This document shows positions 48,973-56,480 of a stretch of 64,000 bases of DNA, piece after piece. The first letter of the stretch is position 1. Each line of letters begins with the position of its first letter. The stretch is from assembly GCF_013410775.1 (NCBI RefSeq), contig NZ_JACCFH010000001.1, positions 496,001 through 560,000 of the forward strand, written 5' to 3'. The notes below the pieces were generated by a model. That model did not search any database. It saw only the letters and a list, made by a program, of their open reading frames with translations, and was not told where the DNA came from. Origin of the DNA: Sphaerotilus montanus. Its GTDB lineage: Bacteria; Pseudomonadota; Gammaproteobacteria; Burkholderiales; Burkholderiaceae_C. The translations under genes and the position numbers were made by a program.

Positions 48973-49878
48973 CTACAGCTTCGGCAGTACATCTCGCTCG
49001 TAGATTTCAACCGGCGTCAGACCGTCAATGCTGCAGTTTGCCCCCTTTAGGTCGCGCAAACGCTCCTGATAGCCGCCCACTGCCACCACTACATAGGCCA
49101 ACCGGCCACCCTCAAGTGCCACCTCGCGGGAGGGGAGGTGCCTCATAAGTTCAAGCATGTCTGATTTTTCCTGCGCAAGATAACGCTCGACAGTCATGCC
49201 CAGCATACGTAGCTCCGCCCGAGCCGACGGCGACACGAGTTCATTGCTCGTCACATGGTGGGGTCGCATTTCCTTAGTCATAACCATGGGCGGCAGCCAC
49301 TGCCCCATGGCGCCCTCGTCGTAGAACTGGTGCTTCACCGTCACATCGACAACCGTGAATGGAGGTGCGACTACGATCGCGTGGGGTGCCACGAATTGCC
49401 CGTGATCGATCGAGTAGAAGTAGCGTGGCTCGGGTGAAACCGCGCGCGGAAAGTGAATGGTCAGATTGCTATTGGCGGTGTAATTCCAAACACCGAGCTC
49501 ATCTAGCATTCGCGACAAGACGCCGGACGCCACCACACACAGGCCTTGTCGTTGATCACGCGCAACGCGATTCACGACGGCCTGCGCTGCGACTCGGATC
49601 TTGCGCTCAGCTTCGCCCAACTCATCTGCAGTGTAGCTTCTTGCCTCGATCAGACGGGCGACTTGATTGAGAGCGCTTCTATCTCGCTGCTCCACCTGCA
49701 AGAACTCCGGCGTATCGTGAAGCCCCGGCGTCGATGGATCCATCCCGCGCTGGCTGAACCAAGTCTCAAGCTGCTCCTGCGCGGCGATATTGGAAAGCGG
49801 CCAGAGGCTGCCGGTCGATCCGGGTAGGGCAGTTGTCTGCCGAGTAGCCAGCAGCTTTCGACGTTGAGCTTCTCCCAC
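48973..49878 (-). CDS. Probable papain/transglutaminase-fold protein
   Basis: A 301-residue protein starting MGEAQRRKLLA, not assigned to a named family. RQGLCVVASGVLSRMLDELG could supply a nucleophilic Cys at a helix start. PHAIVVAPPFTVVDVTVKHQFY resembles the His and Asp strands of transglutaminase-like cysteine enzymes (H..V....VVDVT..QF), giving a Cys-His-Asp triad. Such enzymes cut or crosslink peptides or acetylate amines. This is inference from spacing only. It precedes the DUF3800 gene by 37 nt. GC is intermediate. Confidence 0.65.
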   Translation of the reverse strand: MGEAQRRKLLATRQTTALPGSTGSLWPLSNIAAQEQLETWFSQRGMDPSTPGLHDTPEFLQVEQRDRSALNQVARLIEARSYTADELGEAERKIRVAAQAVVNRVARDQRQGLCVVASGVLSRMLDELGVWNYTANSNLTIHFPRAVSPEPRYFYSIDHGQFVAPHAIVVAPPFTVVDVTVKHQFYDEGAMGQWLPPMVMTKEMRPHHVTSNELVSPSARAELRMLGMTVERYLAQEKSDMLELMRHLPSREVALEGGRLAYVVVAVGGYQERLRDLKGANCSIDGLTPVEIYERDVLPKL

Positions 49879-50860
49879 GATGGTCCTCCCGTTGACGCAT
49901 GTTCTTGTTAAGGAACTATCTTATCTCTCGCGACGACTTTGCCCAACGAATGAACCCCGACCTCGTCTCCTGTGCGGGACGGTAGCTGACGATGCTCGTC
50001 TTGTGAGTGAGTGGCAAGGCGAATTCCGGTGGAGTTCACGATGCTTCCGTTGATCCGCCAAGCCAATCCGATCGTCATGCAGGACGCGGGTGCTCCAATG
50101 CCCGGTGTTGATCGGAGCGGCCGCTCGGGCGTTGACCGTGAATGACTGAGATCAGTCTGAAGCGGTCACCGGATCAGTCAATCTGAAGCAGGCGTAGGTC
50201 TGCTGAATCGTTCCGGATATCGCGGCGGCCGGATGGGTTAAGCCAGTTGGTCTCGACCGTGATCAAGTTGCTGGGTGAGCGGCAAAGGCGACTGAGTCCA
50301 GTAACTGTTTGATTTGTAATGACTTTTCAACTTCAGACCATCAAAGTTCAGTCGCAAAATTAAATGTTGAGTCGCATCAATTGATGGAATTAACATCTGG
50401 CTCCAGTTCCCGCACCCCGCACGCCTTCGGGATGCTCGCCCCAGGGCTTTGCGCCAGCTGCTTCGCCGGCACCAGCGTCCTCAGTTTTTCTTGCGCCCAC
50501 CTCGTCATCCCTCCCGTTTCTCTCACTTCGCCCTTTCACCTCGCCTGCGGGCAGACTTGGGTAATGGGTGGGTTCGAACATCCTTAGTCGGCAGACGGTG
50601 ACGACAGCCCCGCAGGAGCAACCAATGTTTACTACCCCCGCTTGTGACGCGCCAATGTACGGTCAGCGCTGGCGCGCCATCAACCATCGATTTTCATTTT
50701 ACGTTACAAAATCACCAGTGCGGAACATTTTGTAATAAAAAAGAAACACCTGCAGATTCATATTCAGGAATCCAGATTGACAATTTTGGTTTAATATGAG
50801 GTTAACGTGTTGGCAAGACACCGAGCCAGATCTCCTTGATTAAAGAGCAAATTTTCAGCT
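49879..50860. other. 1-kb gap upstream of the tss genes
   Basis: Up to about 50580 I see no convincing gene. At 50150-50163 and 50172-50189 there is a short direct repeat GATCAGTC..CTGAAGC, and the minus-strand frame just beyond it reads LITVETNWLNPSGRRDIRN before a stop, possibly the end of a lost gene. From about 50690 base composition turns AT-rich and regulatory in character, with the inverted repeat and sigma-54 promoter listed separately. Confidence 0.4.
50704..50735. promoter_or_regulatory. Inverted repeat upstream of the tss promoter
   Basis: TTACAAAAT (50704-50712) and ATTTTGTAA (50727-50735) are perfect 9-nt inverted copies 14 nt apart. They sit about 165 nt before the expected start of the sigma-54 transcript, the usual distance for an enhancer-binding activator site. 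Confidence 0.6.
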
Positions 50861-50876
50861 TGGTATGGTCGTTGCA
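50861..50876 (+). promoter_or_regulatory. Sigma-54 (-24/-12) promoter for tssB
   Basis: TGGTATGGTCGTTGCA fits the sigma-54 consensus TGGCAYG-N4-TTGCW, with GG and GC at the required spacing. Transcription would begin near 50888, giving a leader of about 43 nt before the tssB ATG. Sigma-54 control is known for several type VI secretion operons. Confidence 0.72.
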
Positions 50877-50930
50877 GCCGGATGTTTGACCCAATCCCCA
50901 TCTCTTGGCTCCAACGATCAGGAAAAACAA

Positions 50931-51467
50931 ATGCCCAAAGAATGCACCCAGCATTGGTTGCGTCGCAACCGCCCACCCAGGGTTCAAATCACGTACGACG
51001 TGGAAACGGGTGGGGCCATGGAGAAGCGCGAATTGCCGCTTCTGGTTGGCGTCCTCGCTGACCTGTCACGCAGGTCGACGGAAAACCGTTTGCTTACGCT
51101 GGCTGGTCGTCACTTTGTAGAGATTGATCGCGACAACTTTGATGAGGTCATGGCCAAAGTCGCGCCAGCGGTCGAGGTCAACAAAGTGACCTTCACCTTT
51201 TCCAAGATTGAACAATTCACCCCGGTAAGTGCCGTGCTTTACGCGGATCAGCCAGTTGTGTCCACGGATGCAAGTTTCGATGAAAAGAAGGCGGCAGAAG
51301 AAGTTATTCATCACGCACACCTCGTCAACCAGGACCCTGTGTTGCGTGACTTCTTTACCAAAAGGCAGTTGCTGCGTGACCTGATGATCAAGCTGGACGG
51401 CAATGAATCTCTCGATGCGAATTTCCTTCAGTTGCTGAGTGAATCTAGCCAGCCAGGAGCGTCTTAA
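50931..51467 (+). CDS. tssB: Type VI secretion contractile sheath small subunit
   Basis: A 178-residue TssB/VipA protein. RNRPPRVQITYDVETGGAME and ELPLLVGVLADLS are the family signature, followed by the FVEIDRDNFDEVM block. It assembles with TssC into the contractile sheath around the Hcp tube. ATG 50931 is supported by AGGA about 9 nt upstream and by the usual N terminus of the family. It lies just downstream of a sigma-54-type promoter and 32 nt before tssC. GC is lower than in the housekeeping region. Complete and without visible damage. Confidence 0.93.
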   Translation: MPKECTQHWLRRNRPPRVQITYDVETGGAMEKRELPLLVGVLADLSRRSTENRLLTLAGRHFVEIDRDNFDEVMAKVAPAVEVNKVTFTFSKIEQFTPVSAVLYADQPVVSTDASFDEKKAAEEVIHHAHLVNQDPVLRDFFTKRQLLRDLMIKLDGNESLDANFLQLLSESSQPGAS

Positions 51468-51485
51468 AGACACAACTCAAAACCT

Positions 51486-51493
51486 AAGGAGGT
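51486..51493 (+). promoter_or_regulatory. Near-perfect ribosome binding site of tssC
   Basis: AAGGAGGT, part of TAAGGAGGTGA, complements the 3' end of 16S rRNA almost fully and lies 6 nt before the tssC ATG. It predicts much stronger translation of tssC than of tssB. Confidence 0.8.
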
Positions 51494-51499
51494 GAAAAC

Positions 51500-53029
51500 A
51501 TGGTAACGGAACAAGCACCCAAAAGCGCGAGTGGGGGTCAAACAAGCAGCACGAATTTGCTTGACCAGATCTTGAAAAGCATGGGCGCTGACATCGCAGA
51601 GAAAAAACAGAGAGCCAATACGCTGATCGAATTGTTCAAGGAACAAGCCATACAGCATTCCTCGTCGGATCAATACGGTACGGTCAAGTCAGCCACGGTA
51701 CAAATCGAAAAGTGGATCGAATCGATCGACAGAAAGATTTCCGAGCGACTCAACGAGATCTTGCACAACAGCGACTTTCGTGAACTTGAGGCAACTTGGC
51801 GCGGCTTGCATTACCTGGTGATGAATACCGAAACAAGCAGCCGCCTGAAGATCCGTGTGCTGGACGTCTCCAAAGACGACTTGCGCAAGGACCTCGAAGA
51901 AGCCATCGAGGTCGATCAAAGCGCGTTGTTCAAGAAGGTTTATGAGGCTGAGTACGGCACCTTCGGCGGCACGCCCTATTCATTGCTCATTGGTGACTAC
52001 AAGTTTGGCCGGTCTAACGACGACGTGGCCATGCTGACCAACCTGTCCAAGGTCGCAGCCACGGCACACGCGCCGTTCATTTCGTCAGCAGATCCAGCGT
52101 TGTTTGATATGACGAGCTTCGAGGATTTGTCAAAGCCCCGCGATCTGGCTAAGTCGTTTGAAAGCACGGAGCTGATTGCCTGGCGGGAATTCAGAGACAC
52201 CGAAGACTCTCGATACGTTTGTTTGACACTGCCCCGTTTCTTGTTGCGGCCACCTTATGGCCCCGACACCAGGCCAACAGAAGGCATGTCGTTTACCGAG
52301 GATGTCAACTTCTCTAAGGTAAACGACACGGACCCTGTGCAGCCAGGCAAAGATCACGAAAAATATCTCTGGGGCAACTCCGCCTATGCACTCGGGCAGC
52401 GCATCACCAACGCATACGCACTGTACGGTTGGTGTGCAGCCATTCGCGGGGTGGAGGGTGGAGGCGTGGTGGGCGGTTTGCCCGTGCACACGTTCAAAAC
52501 GGAACGGGGTGACATGGGGCTCAAATGCCCCACCGAGACCCCGATCACGGACCGCCGCGAAAAGGAACTCGACTCGCAAGGCTTCCTCGCGCTTTGCTAC
52601 AAGAAGGAAAGCGACATGGCCGTGTTCTTTGGTGCACAGACCACCAACAAGCCTCGCATTTACTTCAACGCGCAAGCCAACGCCAATGCGCGCATCTCTG
52701 GCTTGTTGCCGTACGTCCTGGCTGCTTCGCGCTTTGCGCACTACCTCAAGGTCATCATGCGCGACAAGATCGGCAGTTTCATGACCAGAGAGAACGTGGA
52801 AAGCTATTTGAACAACTGGATCGCCAACTACGTGCTCATCAACGATAACGCACCGCAAGACCTCAAAGCGCAGTACCCGCTTCGCGAAGCCCGCATCGAC
52901 GTCACGGAAGATTTGAGCAAACCAGGTGTCTACAACGCCACCGTGTTCTTGCGTCCGCACTTTCAGCTGGAAGAGTTGACCGCGTCCATTCGACTTGTGG
53001 CTTCACTGCCGCCTGCCGTCAGCGCTTGA
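51500..53029 (+). CDS. tssC: Type VI secretion contractile sheath large subunit
   Basis: A 509-residue TssC/VipB protein. Conserved blocks include ATWRGLHYLVMNTETS, IGDYKFGRSNDDVAMLTNLS, PRFLLRPPYGPDT, WGNSAYALGQRITNAYALYG and the C-terminal HYLKVIMRDKIGSF, ending with the HFQLEELTASIRLVASLP strand used for sheath handshaking. Length fits the family. It follows tssB and precedes hcp by 47 nt. The next genes normally found (tssE, tssF, tssG, tssH) are absent. Confidence 0.95.
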   Translation: MVTEQAPKSASGGQTSSTNLLDQILKSMGADIAEKKQRANTLIELFKEQAIQHSSSDQYGTVKSATVQIEKWIESIDRKISERLNEILHNSDFRELEATWRGLHYLVMNTETSSRLKIRVLDVSKDDLRKDLEEAIEVDQSALFKKVYEAEYGTFGGTPYSLLIGDYKFGRSNDDVAMLTNLSKVAATAHAPFISSADPALFDMTSFEDLSKPRDLAKSFESTELIAWREFRDTEDSRYVCLTLPRFLLRPPYGPDTRPTEGMSFTEDVNFSKVNDTDPVQPGKDHEKYLWGNSAYALGQRITNAYALYGWCAAIRGVEGGGVVGGLPVHTFKTERGDMGLKCPTETPITDRREKELDSQGFLALCYKKESDMAVFFGAQTTNKPRIYFNAQANANARISGLLPYVLAASRFAHYLKVIMRDKIGSFMTRENVESYLNNWIANYVLINDNAPQDLKAQYPLREARIDVTEDLSKPGVYNATVFLRPHFQLEELTASIRLVASLPPAVSA

Positions 53030-53076
53030 CGACAACGATCAGCACAAGCTGACACCCAACACAGCAAGGGAACATC

Positions 53077-53574
53077 ATGGACGCCATCATTCTGGACTTG
53101 GGCAGCGACGTCAAAGGCGATAGCCTGCTTGAGGGCTTCAAGGACAAGATCGAGATCATGTCTTACAGCCACAACGTGGCGATGCAGGTCACCGATGACC
53201 AAAGCAACACCGAGCGAACATCCGGCAGGCCACACATCGGTGAATTCACGCTGACGAAGTTCGTGGACTCATCGACGCCAACCTTGAATCAGCTATGCAC
53301 AAACGGTGGTCATCTGTCAGAAGCCAAGATCACCGTTACACGCAACTCTGCAGTTGCGGCTGATGCGCCGCTGATGGCCTGCATCACGTACACGCTGAGC
53401 AACGTCATCATCTCCAACCTCAGTGTCAGTTGCGGCACGGGCGGCAAGCCTGTCGAGACCATCTCCTTGAATTTCACCAAGATCAAGTGGGAACTCACCG
53501 CACAGAAGCTTGATGGCAACAAGGAGGGCGTCTCGGCGGCCACTTTTGACATCGTCGCCAACAAGAAGGTCTAG
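53077..53574 (+). CDS. hcp: Type VI secretion tube protein Hcp
   Basis: A 165-residue Hcp (TssD) protein: MDAIILDLGSDVKGDSLLEG, SGRPHIGEFTLTKFVDSSTP, LCTNGGHLSEAKITVTRN and a beta-rich end with ISLNFTKIKWELTAQ. Hexameric rings of Hcp form the inner tube and can carry effectors. It is the last gene of the tssB-tssC-hcp unit. 46 nt after its stop the opposite-strand TIR gene ends, so the usual cluster is not continued. Confidence 0.94.
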   Translation: MDAIILDLGSDVKGDSLLEGFKDKIEIMSYSHNVAMQVTDDQSNTERTSGRPHIGEFTLTKFVDSSTPTLNQLCTNGGHLSEAKITVTRNSAVAADAPLMACITYTLSNVIISNLSVSCGTGGKPVETISLNFTKIKWELTAQKLDGNKEGVSAATFDIVANKKV

Positions 53575-53620
53575 TCCCGAACGGTTGCTCAAGCGGCTTG
53601 CCTGAAGGCGGGTATGACTG

Positions 53621-54319
53621 TCACCTCCAGATGGCAACTAACTCAGCAATCTTGGTTGCGACTACCGCCATCGTGTCTTCTGATGTGTCAAGGCCGCTTC
53701 TCGAAGCTAACAAGGGGCTGACATCCCGGAGCGCTGTGTATGTCGTACCGTGCACGATGGGCACGAGCCGGTTGCCCTGCAGGAGGGTCGAAAGCTCTTT
53801 GTCCGCGACGCCTTCTTTCGGTAGGCGTGAAAGCAATGCAGGGGTCACCAAGACGAGTCCGATTTTCGAGGTCGCTAAGCCTTTGTCAATGGCACGCATC
53901 ATCGGTACGCCAAGGCCAAGATCCTTTTCGCTGAACCAAACCTTGACACCACCTGCCTCAAGCAAATCGTACAGTTGCTTGGCTGCTCCTTGCCGGTCAT
54001 CCCAAGCGTGGCAGAGGAAGCAATCCCGAAGATCTGGCTTCGCTGCCACTTCTCTTTCAATAGCCTCGCGTACCGGCGTGAGGGACACCACCTGAGCAGG
54101 CGTGTACGTGACGGACGAACTGGCGCGCGACCAACGCGGCCTTGAACTGCCGCCTCCGCTGGATCTGCCTCCATTGCTGTAGCTGCTGCCCGACGAGTAG
54201 GACGAGTTGTAGCCACTGCCATAACTGCTGTAACCGCCGTACCGACCACGGCATGCAGGGCAGGCCGCAGCAGCGCTGGATGAGCGATGGCCTTCAACTG
54301 GAGCTGTACATCTAGCCAT
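53621..54319 (-). CDS. TIR-domain protein with Cys-rich N terminus
   Basis: A 232-residue protein. Cys4, His11, Cys20 and Cys23 (CPAC) could bind one zinc. A Ser/Gly/Tyr-rich low-complexity stretch (about 27-60) is followed by a TIR domain (about 97-230): DCFLCHAWDDRQGAAKQL, VKVWFSEKDLGLGVPMMRAI, and DKELSTLL with the likely catalytic Glu175. Bacterial TIR domains usually cleave NAD+ or make signalling cyclic ADP-ribose. It starts 2 nt after the DUF2188 stop, with GAGGG just upstream, so the pair is an operon. It converges on hcp. Confidence 0.85.
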   Translation of the reverse strand: MARCTAPVEGHRSSSAAAACPACRGRYGGYSSYGSGYNSSYSSGSSYSNGGRSSGGGSSRPRWSRASSSVTYTPAQVVSLTPVREAIEREVAAKPDLRDCFLCHAWDDRQGAAKQLYDLLEAGGVKVWFSEKDLGLGVPMMRAIDKGLATSKIGLVLVTPALLSRLPKEGVADKELSTLLQGNRLVPIVHGTTYTALRDVSPLLASRSGLDTSEDTMAVVATKIAELVAIWR

Positions 54320-54321
54320 GC

Positions 54322-54546
54322 TTACCCTCTGGGCGGAAACCTGTCGTTGCCGTGACTGTCCTTGTATTGAATCTGGCCGTTCTGACCATGGACCACCAAC
54401 TCGGATTTCTGGTTCTGCGAGATCTCCCGGGCGCGATCCACCGCATCTTGTTTGCGGTCAAACACCTGGGTATCACGTTTGGCGCCAGCACCCTTGACGG
54501 CCCAGCCATCTTCGCGGGGGACGACATGCTGATTGCGTTTGCTCAT
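54322..54546 (-). CDS. DUF2188 small protein
   Basis: A 74-residue protein: NQHVVPREDGWAVKGAGAKR, then TQVFDRKQDAVDRAREISQN and the C-terminal GQIQYKDSHGNDRFPP. This is the full DUF2188 pattern, a small two-repeat domain of unknown function. AAGGAG lies about 6 nt before the ATG. It is directly upstream of the TIR gene with a 2-nt gap, which suggests it modulates or accompanies the TIR protein. It is divergent from the sigma-like gene, with a 95-nt shared promoter region containing the hairpin GCGGC-N6-GCCGC. Confidence 0.85.
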   Translation of the reverse strand: MSKRNQHVVPREDGWAVKGAGAKRDTQVFDRKQDAVDRAREISQNQKSELVVHGQNGQIQYKDSHGNDRFPPRG

Positions 54547-54641
54547 GTAGAGGCTCCTTGTCGCGGCGTAATTGCCGCTACATGGGTGTGCGGTCACCAA
54601 GTCCGGCGCGGACACCACACAGAGCCCTGTCCGCATGGAGA

Positions 54642-55325
54642 ATGACGACCGCACACATAGAAGCCCAGGGAGGAGCCGTGCAACCGAAACCGTCTTCAGA
54701 ACGCCATGCCAATGTCGATGAGCTATCCCGTGCGCTGACGATGCTCAGTGCCGCCGAGCGGCTCCGCTTGTTTTCAAGAGCCCGCCTGCTTGTCTGGGGT
54801 ACCGAGTACACGAATCCCCAAGAGTTGTTCAATGAGGCGGTCAAGCGCGCCCTCGTCGCCGCAAGCGGTTCAAAGCAGGACGGTGAACGCGGGCGTCCGT
54901 GGCCTATAGATCGAGTGCAGCTTCCTGCCTTTTTGTCCGGCTGCATGGATAGCATCGCTGATGCATCCCGCGAATCGCTGCTCCAAACCCAGACCGACCG
55001 ATTGGAGGCTTTAGCGGGCGAAGCCGGGGACGTGGACACCGTGATCCACCGGGCGGGTCGCTGGAACTCAGACGTCGTTGAACAGGCCATTGAGGTAGAG
55101 AACACGTTTGACAGGCAGCAACGGGCTGAGGCCGACGCGCGCGTCATTGAGACTTACTTCAAAGACGATCAAGCAGTGCTCGCTGTCATTGAGGGGGAGA
55201 AGGCGGACATGCAGGTAGCAGAGGTACTTGCCTTGTTCGATCTCGATCAAAAGACCTACGACACGGCGCGGCGCAGGCTCAGGAGGCAGGTGGACAAGCT
55301 GATGCCTGGAAGGAGACAGCGATGA
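54642..55325 (+). CDS. Sigma-70 (ECF-like) factor
   Basis: A 227-residue protein. LSAAERLRLFSRARLLVWG and NPQELFNEAVKRALVA match region 2 of a divergent sigma family that reads DLLQEA-RAL in better-known members. PIDRVQLPAFLSGCMDSIAD fits the following FL..VM.SIA block. The C terminus, VLALFDLDQKTYDTARRRLR, is a region-4-like helix-turn-helix. It could direct RNA polymerase or bind DNA alone. ATG 54642 has GGAG just upstream. Its stop overlaps the next ATG (ATGA), starting a three-gene coupled operon. Confidence 0.72.
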   Translation: MTTAHIEAQGGAVQPKPSSERHANVDELSRALTMLSAAERLRLFSRARLLVWGTEYTNPQELFNEAVKRALVAASGSKQDGERGRPWPIDRVQLPAFLSGCMDSIADASRESLLQTQTDRLEALAGEAGDVDTVIHRAGRWNSDVVEQAIEVENTFDRQQRAEADARVIETYFKDDQAVLAVIEGEKADMQVAEVLALFDLDQKTYDTARRRLRRQVDKLMPGRRQR

Positions 55326-55729
55326 CGAACGAAACGCGGAAGACGCTCGATGCAATTCGAGCCCTAGCACTCAAAGACCTCGAAACCGCGTCTGACGAAG
55401 ATATCCGGGCCGAGTTCGCCGCTGAAGGCATCGATCCTGATCAACTGGCGACCAGCATTGCAGCGAGTCTTGATGACGTTCTGGCTGCCAGCCTTCGTCA
55501 ACAAGCTGCGGCTGCCAAGGTGGCCATGCAGGTCCGTGCAACCCCCAGGAAGTCGCTGCGGCCTACCCTAGATCGAATAAAGGAGCGTATCGCGCACGCC
55601 TTTGCGGCGGAACCACAGCTAGCTACCGCCTTCCGAGAAGGAAGCCGCCAAAGCGATGCCGACCTAGAAACACTCTATGACGATCTTGTGCTGATGGGCA
55701 AGATCCCCAACACCGATGATGGCCATTGA
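55322..55729 (+). CDS. Small acidic helical protein between sigma and peptidase
   Basis: A 135-residue protein, not recognised. It is strongly helical: RKTLDAIRALALKDLETASD, then IDPDQLATSIAASLDDVLAA and KERIAHAFAAEPQLATAFRE. It overlaps the sigma-like gene by 4 nt and the peptidase gene by 14 nt. Position and character suggest an anti-sigma or antitoxin-like protein that the downstream peptidase could cleave, but nothing in the sequence proves this. Confidence 0.75.
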   Translation: MTNETRKTLDAIRALALKDLETASDEDIRAEFAAEGIDPDQLATSIAASLDDVLAASLRQQAAAAKVAMQVRATPRKSLRPTLDRIKERIAHAFAAEPQLATAFREGSRQSDADLETLYDDLVLMGKIPNTDDGH

Positions 55730-56480
55730 TGTCGATAGGCTCAGCCGCCCGGAGCGCCTACTCTGGGGGCATGGCGTAAGGAAACCTGAGCACATTGATT
55801 TGGAGGCCATTGCCAGTGCCAGGGGCGCTCACGTCGTCTACAGAAGACTCGACGGTTGCGCAGCTCGCTTGGTGGCCACCGGTGATCGTGCGGTCATCAG
55901 TGTCGCCGTGGACGACAACCTCGGACGAAGGCGCTTCTCATTGGGGCATGAGTTGGCCCACTGGATGCAGGACGCACAGCGGACATCGTTCAAGTGCGCC
56001 AGCACCGACATTGGGCCGCAGAATGCTGAAGCCAAGTCCATCGAGGCCGACGCCAACAGCTTCGCCAGTCAACTGATCCTTCCCGACTACATGGTCTGGC
56101 CATGGGTGGCCGATCGCAAGCCAAGCCTCGATCTTGCGAATGCAATGGGCGGCGCTTTTCAAGCCAGCCTGACTGCTTCCGCCCTGAAGTTGCTCCAACG
56201 TGCCAAGGTACCGACCGCCATCACCTGCCACGATCAACGAAGGTTGAAATGGTCTAGGCGCAGCCGGGGCTTCTCAACTGATTTCTACATCCTCAACGAA
56301 TTGCACCAAGACACAAGCGCGTTCGAAATGGCCTTTGGGAACATCAAAGGGCTGAGCCGTCCGAAGCGCGAAAGTGCATCGCGCTGGATCAGCGGCCCAA
56401 GCTCCTTTCGAATGGAAGTCTGGTCGCAGTCGATCAAGCTTCCCGAAGGTTCTGTGCTGACCATGCTTTCGGTTATATAG
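55716..56480 (+). CDS. ImmA/IrrE-family metallopeptidase
   Basis: A 254-residue protein with the zinc motif HELAH (78-82) in RFSLGHELAHWM and a third ligand at about Glu110 in SIEADANSFASQLILP. ImmA/IrrE peptidases cleave a repressor or anti-sigma partner upon stress; in ICEBs1 and Deinococcus this switches on mobile-element or DNA-repair genes. Here the upstream, overlapping genes encode a small protein and a sigma-like factor, natural candidates for target and client. The C-terminal 100 residues (about 155-254) are unassigned. Confidence 0.88.
   Translation: MMAIDVDRLSRPERLLWGHGVRKPEHIDLEAIASARGAHVVYRRLDGCAARLVATGDRAVISVAVDDNLGRRRFSLGHELAHWMQDAQRTSFKCASTDIGPQNAEAKSIEADANSFASQLILPDYMVWPWVADRKPSLDLANAMGGAFQASLTASALKLLQRAKVPTAITCHDQRRLKWSRRSRGFSTDFYILNELHQDTSAFEMAFGNIKGLSRPKRESASRWISGPSSFRMEVWSQSIKLPEGSVLTMLSVI

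Noticed and set aside
50309-50587. A 92-codon plus-strand frame ahead of the tss cluster
   Set aside because: No ribosome site, odd Ser/Cys-rich composition and no recognisable pattern.
50560-50590. GGTTCGAAC resembling a tRNA T-loop
   Set aside because: No matching acceptor, D or anticodon stem could be built around it.
54150-54240. Repetitive DNA resembling a short repeat array
   Set aside because: It is the coding sequence of the Ser/Gly/Tyr-rich linker of the TIR protein, with irregular units. No CRISPR array was found anywhere in the window.
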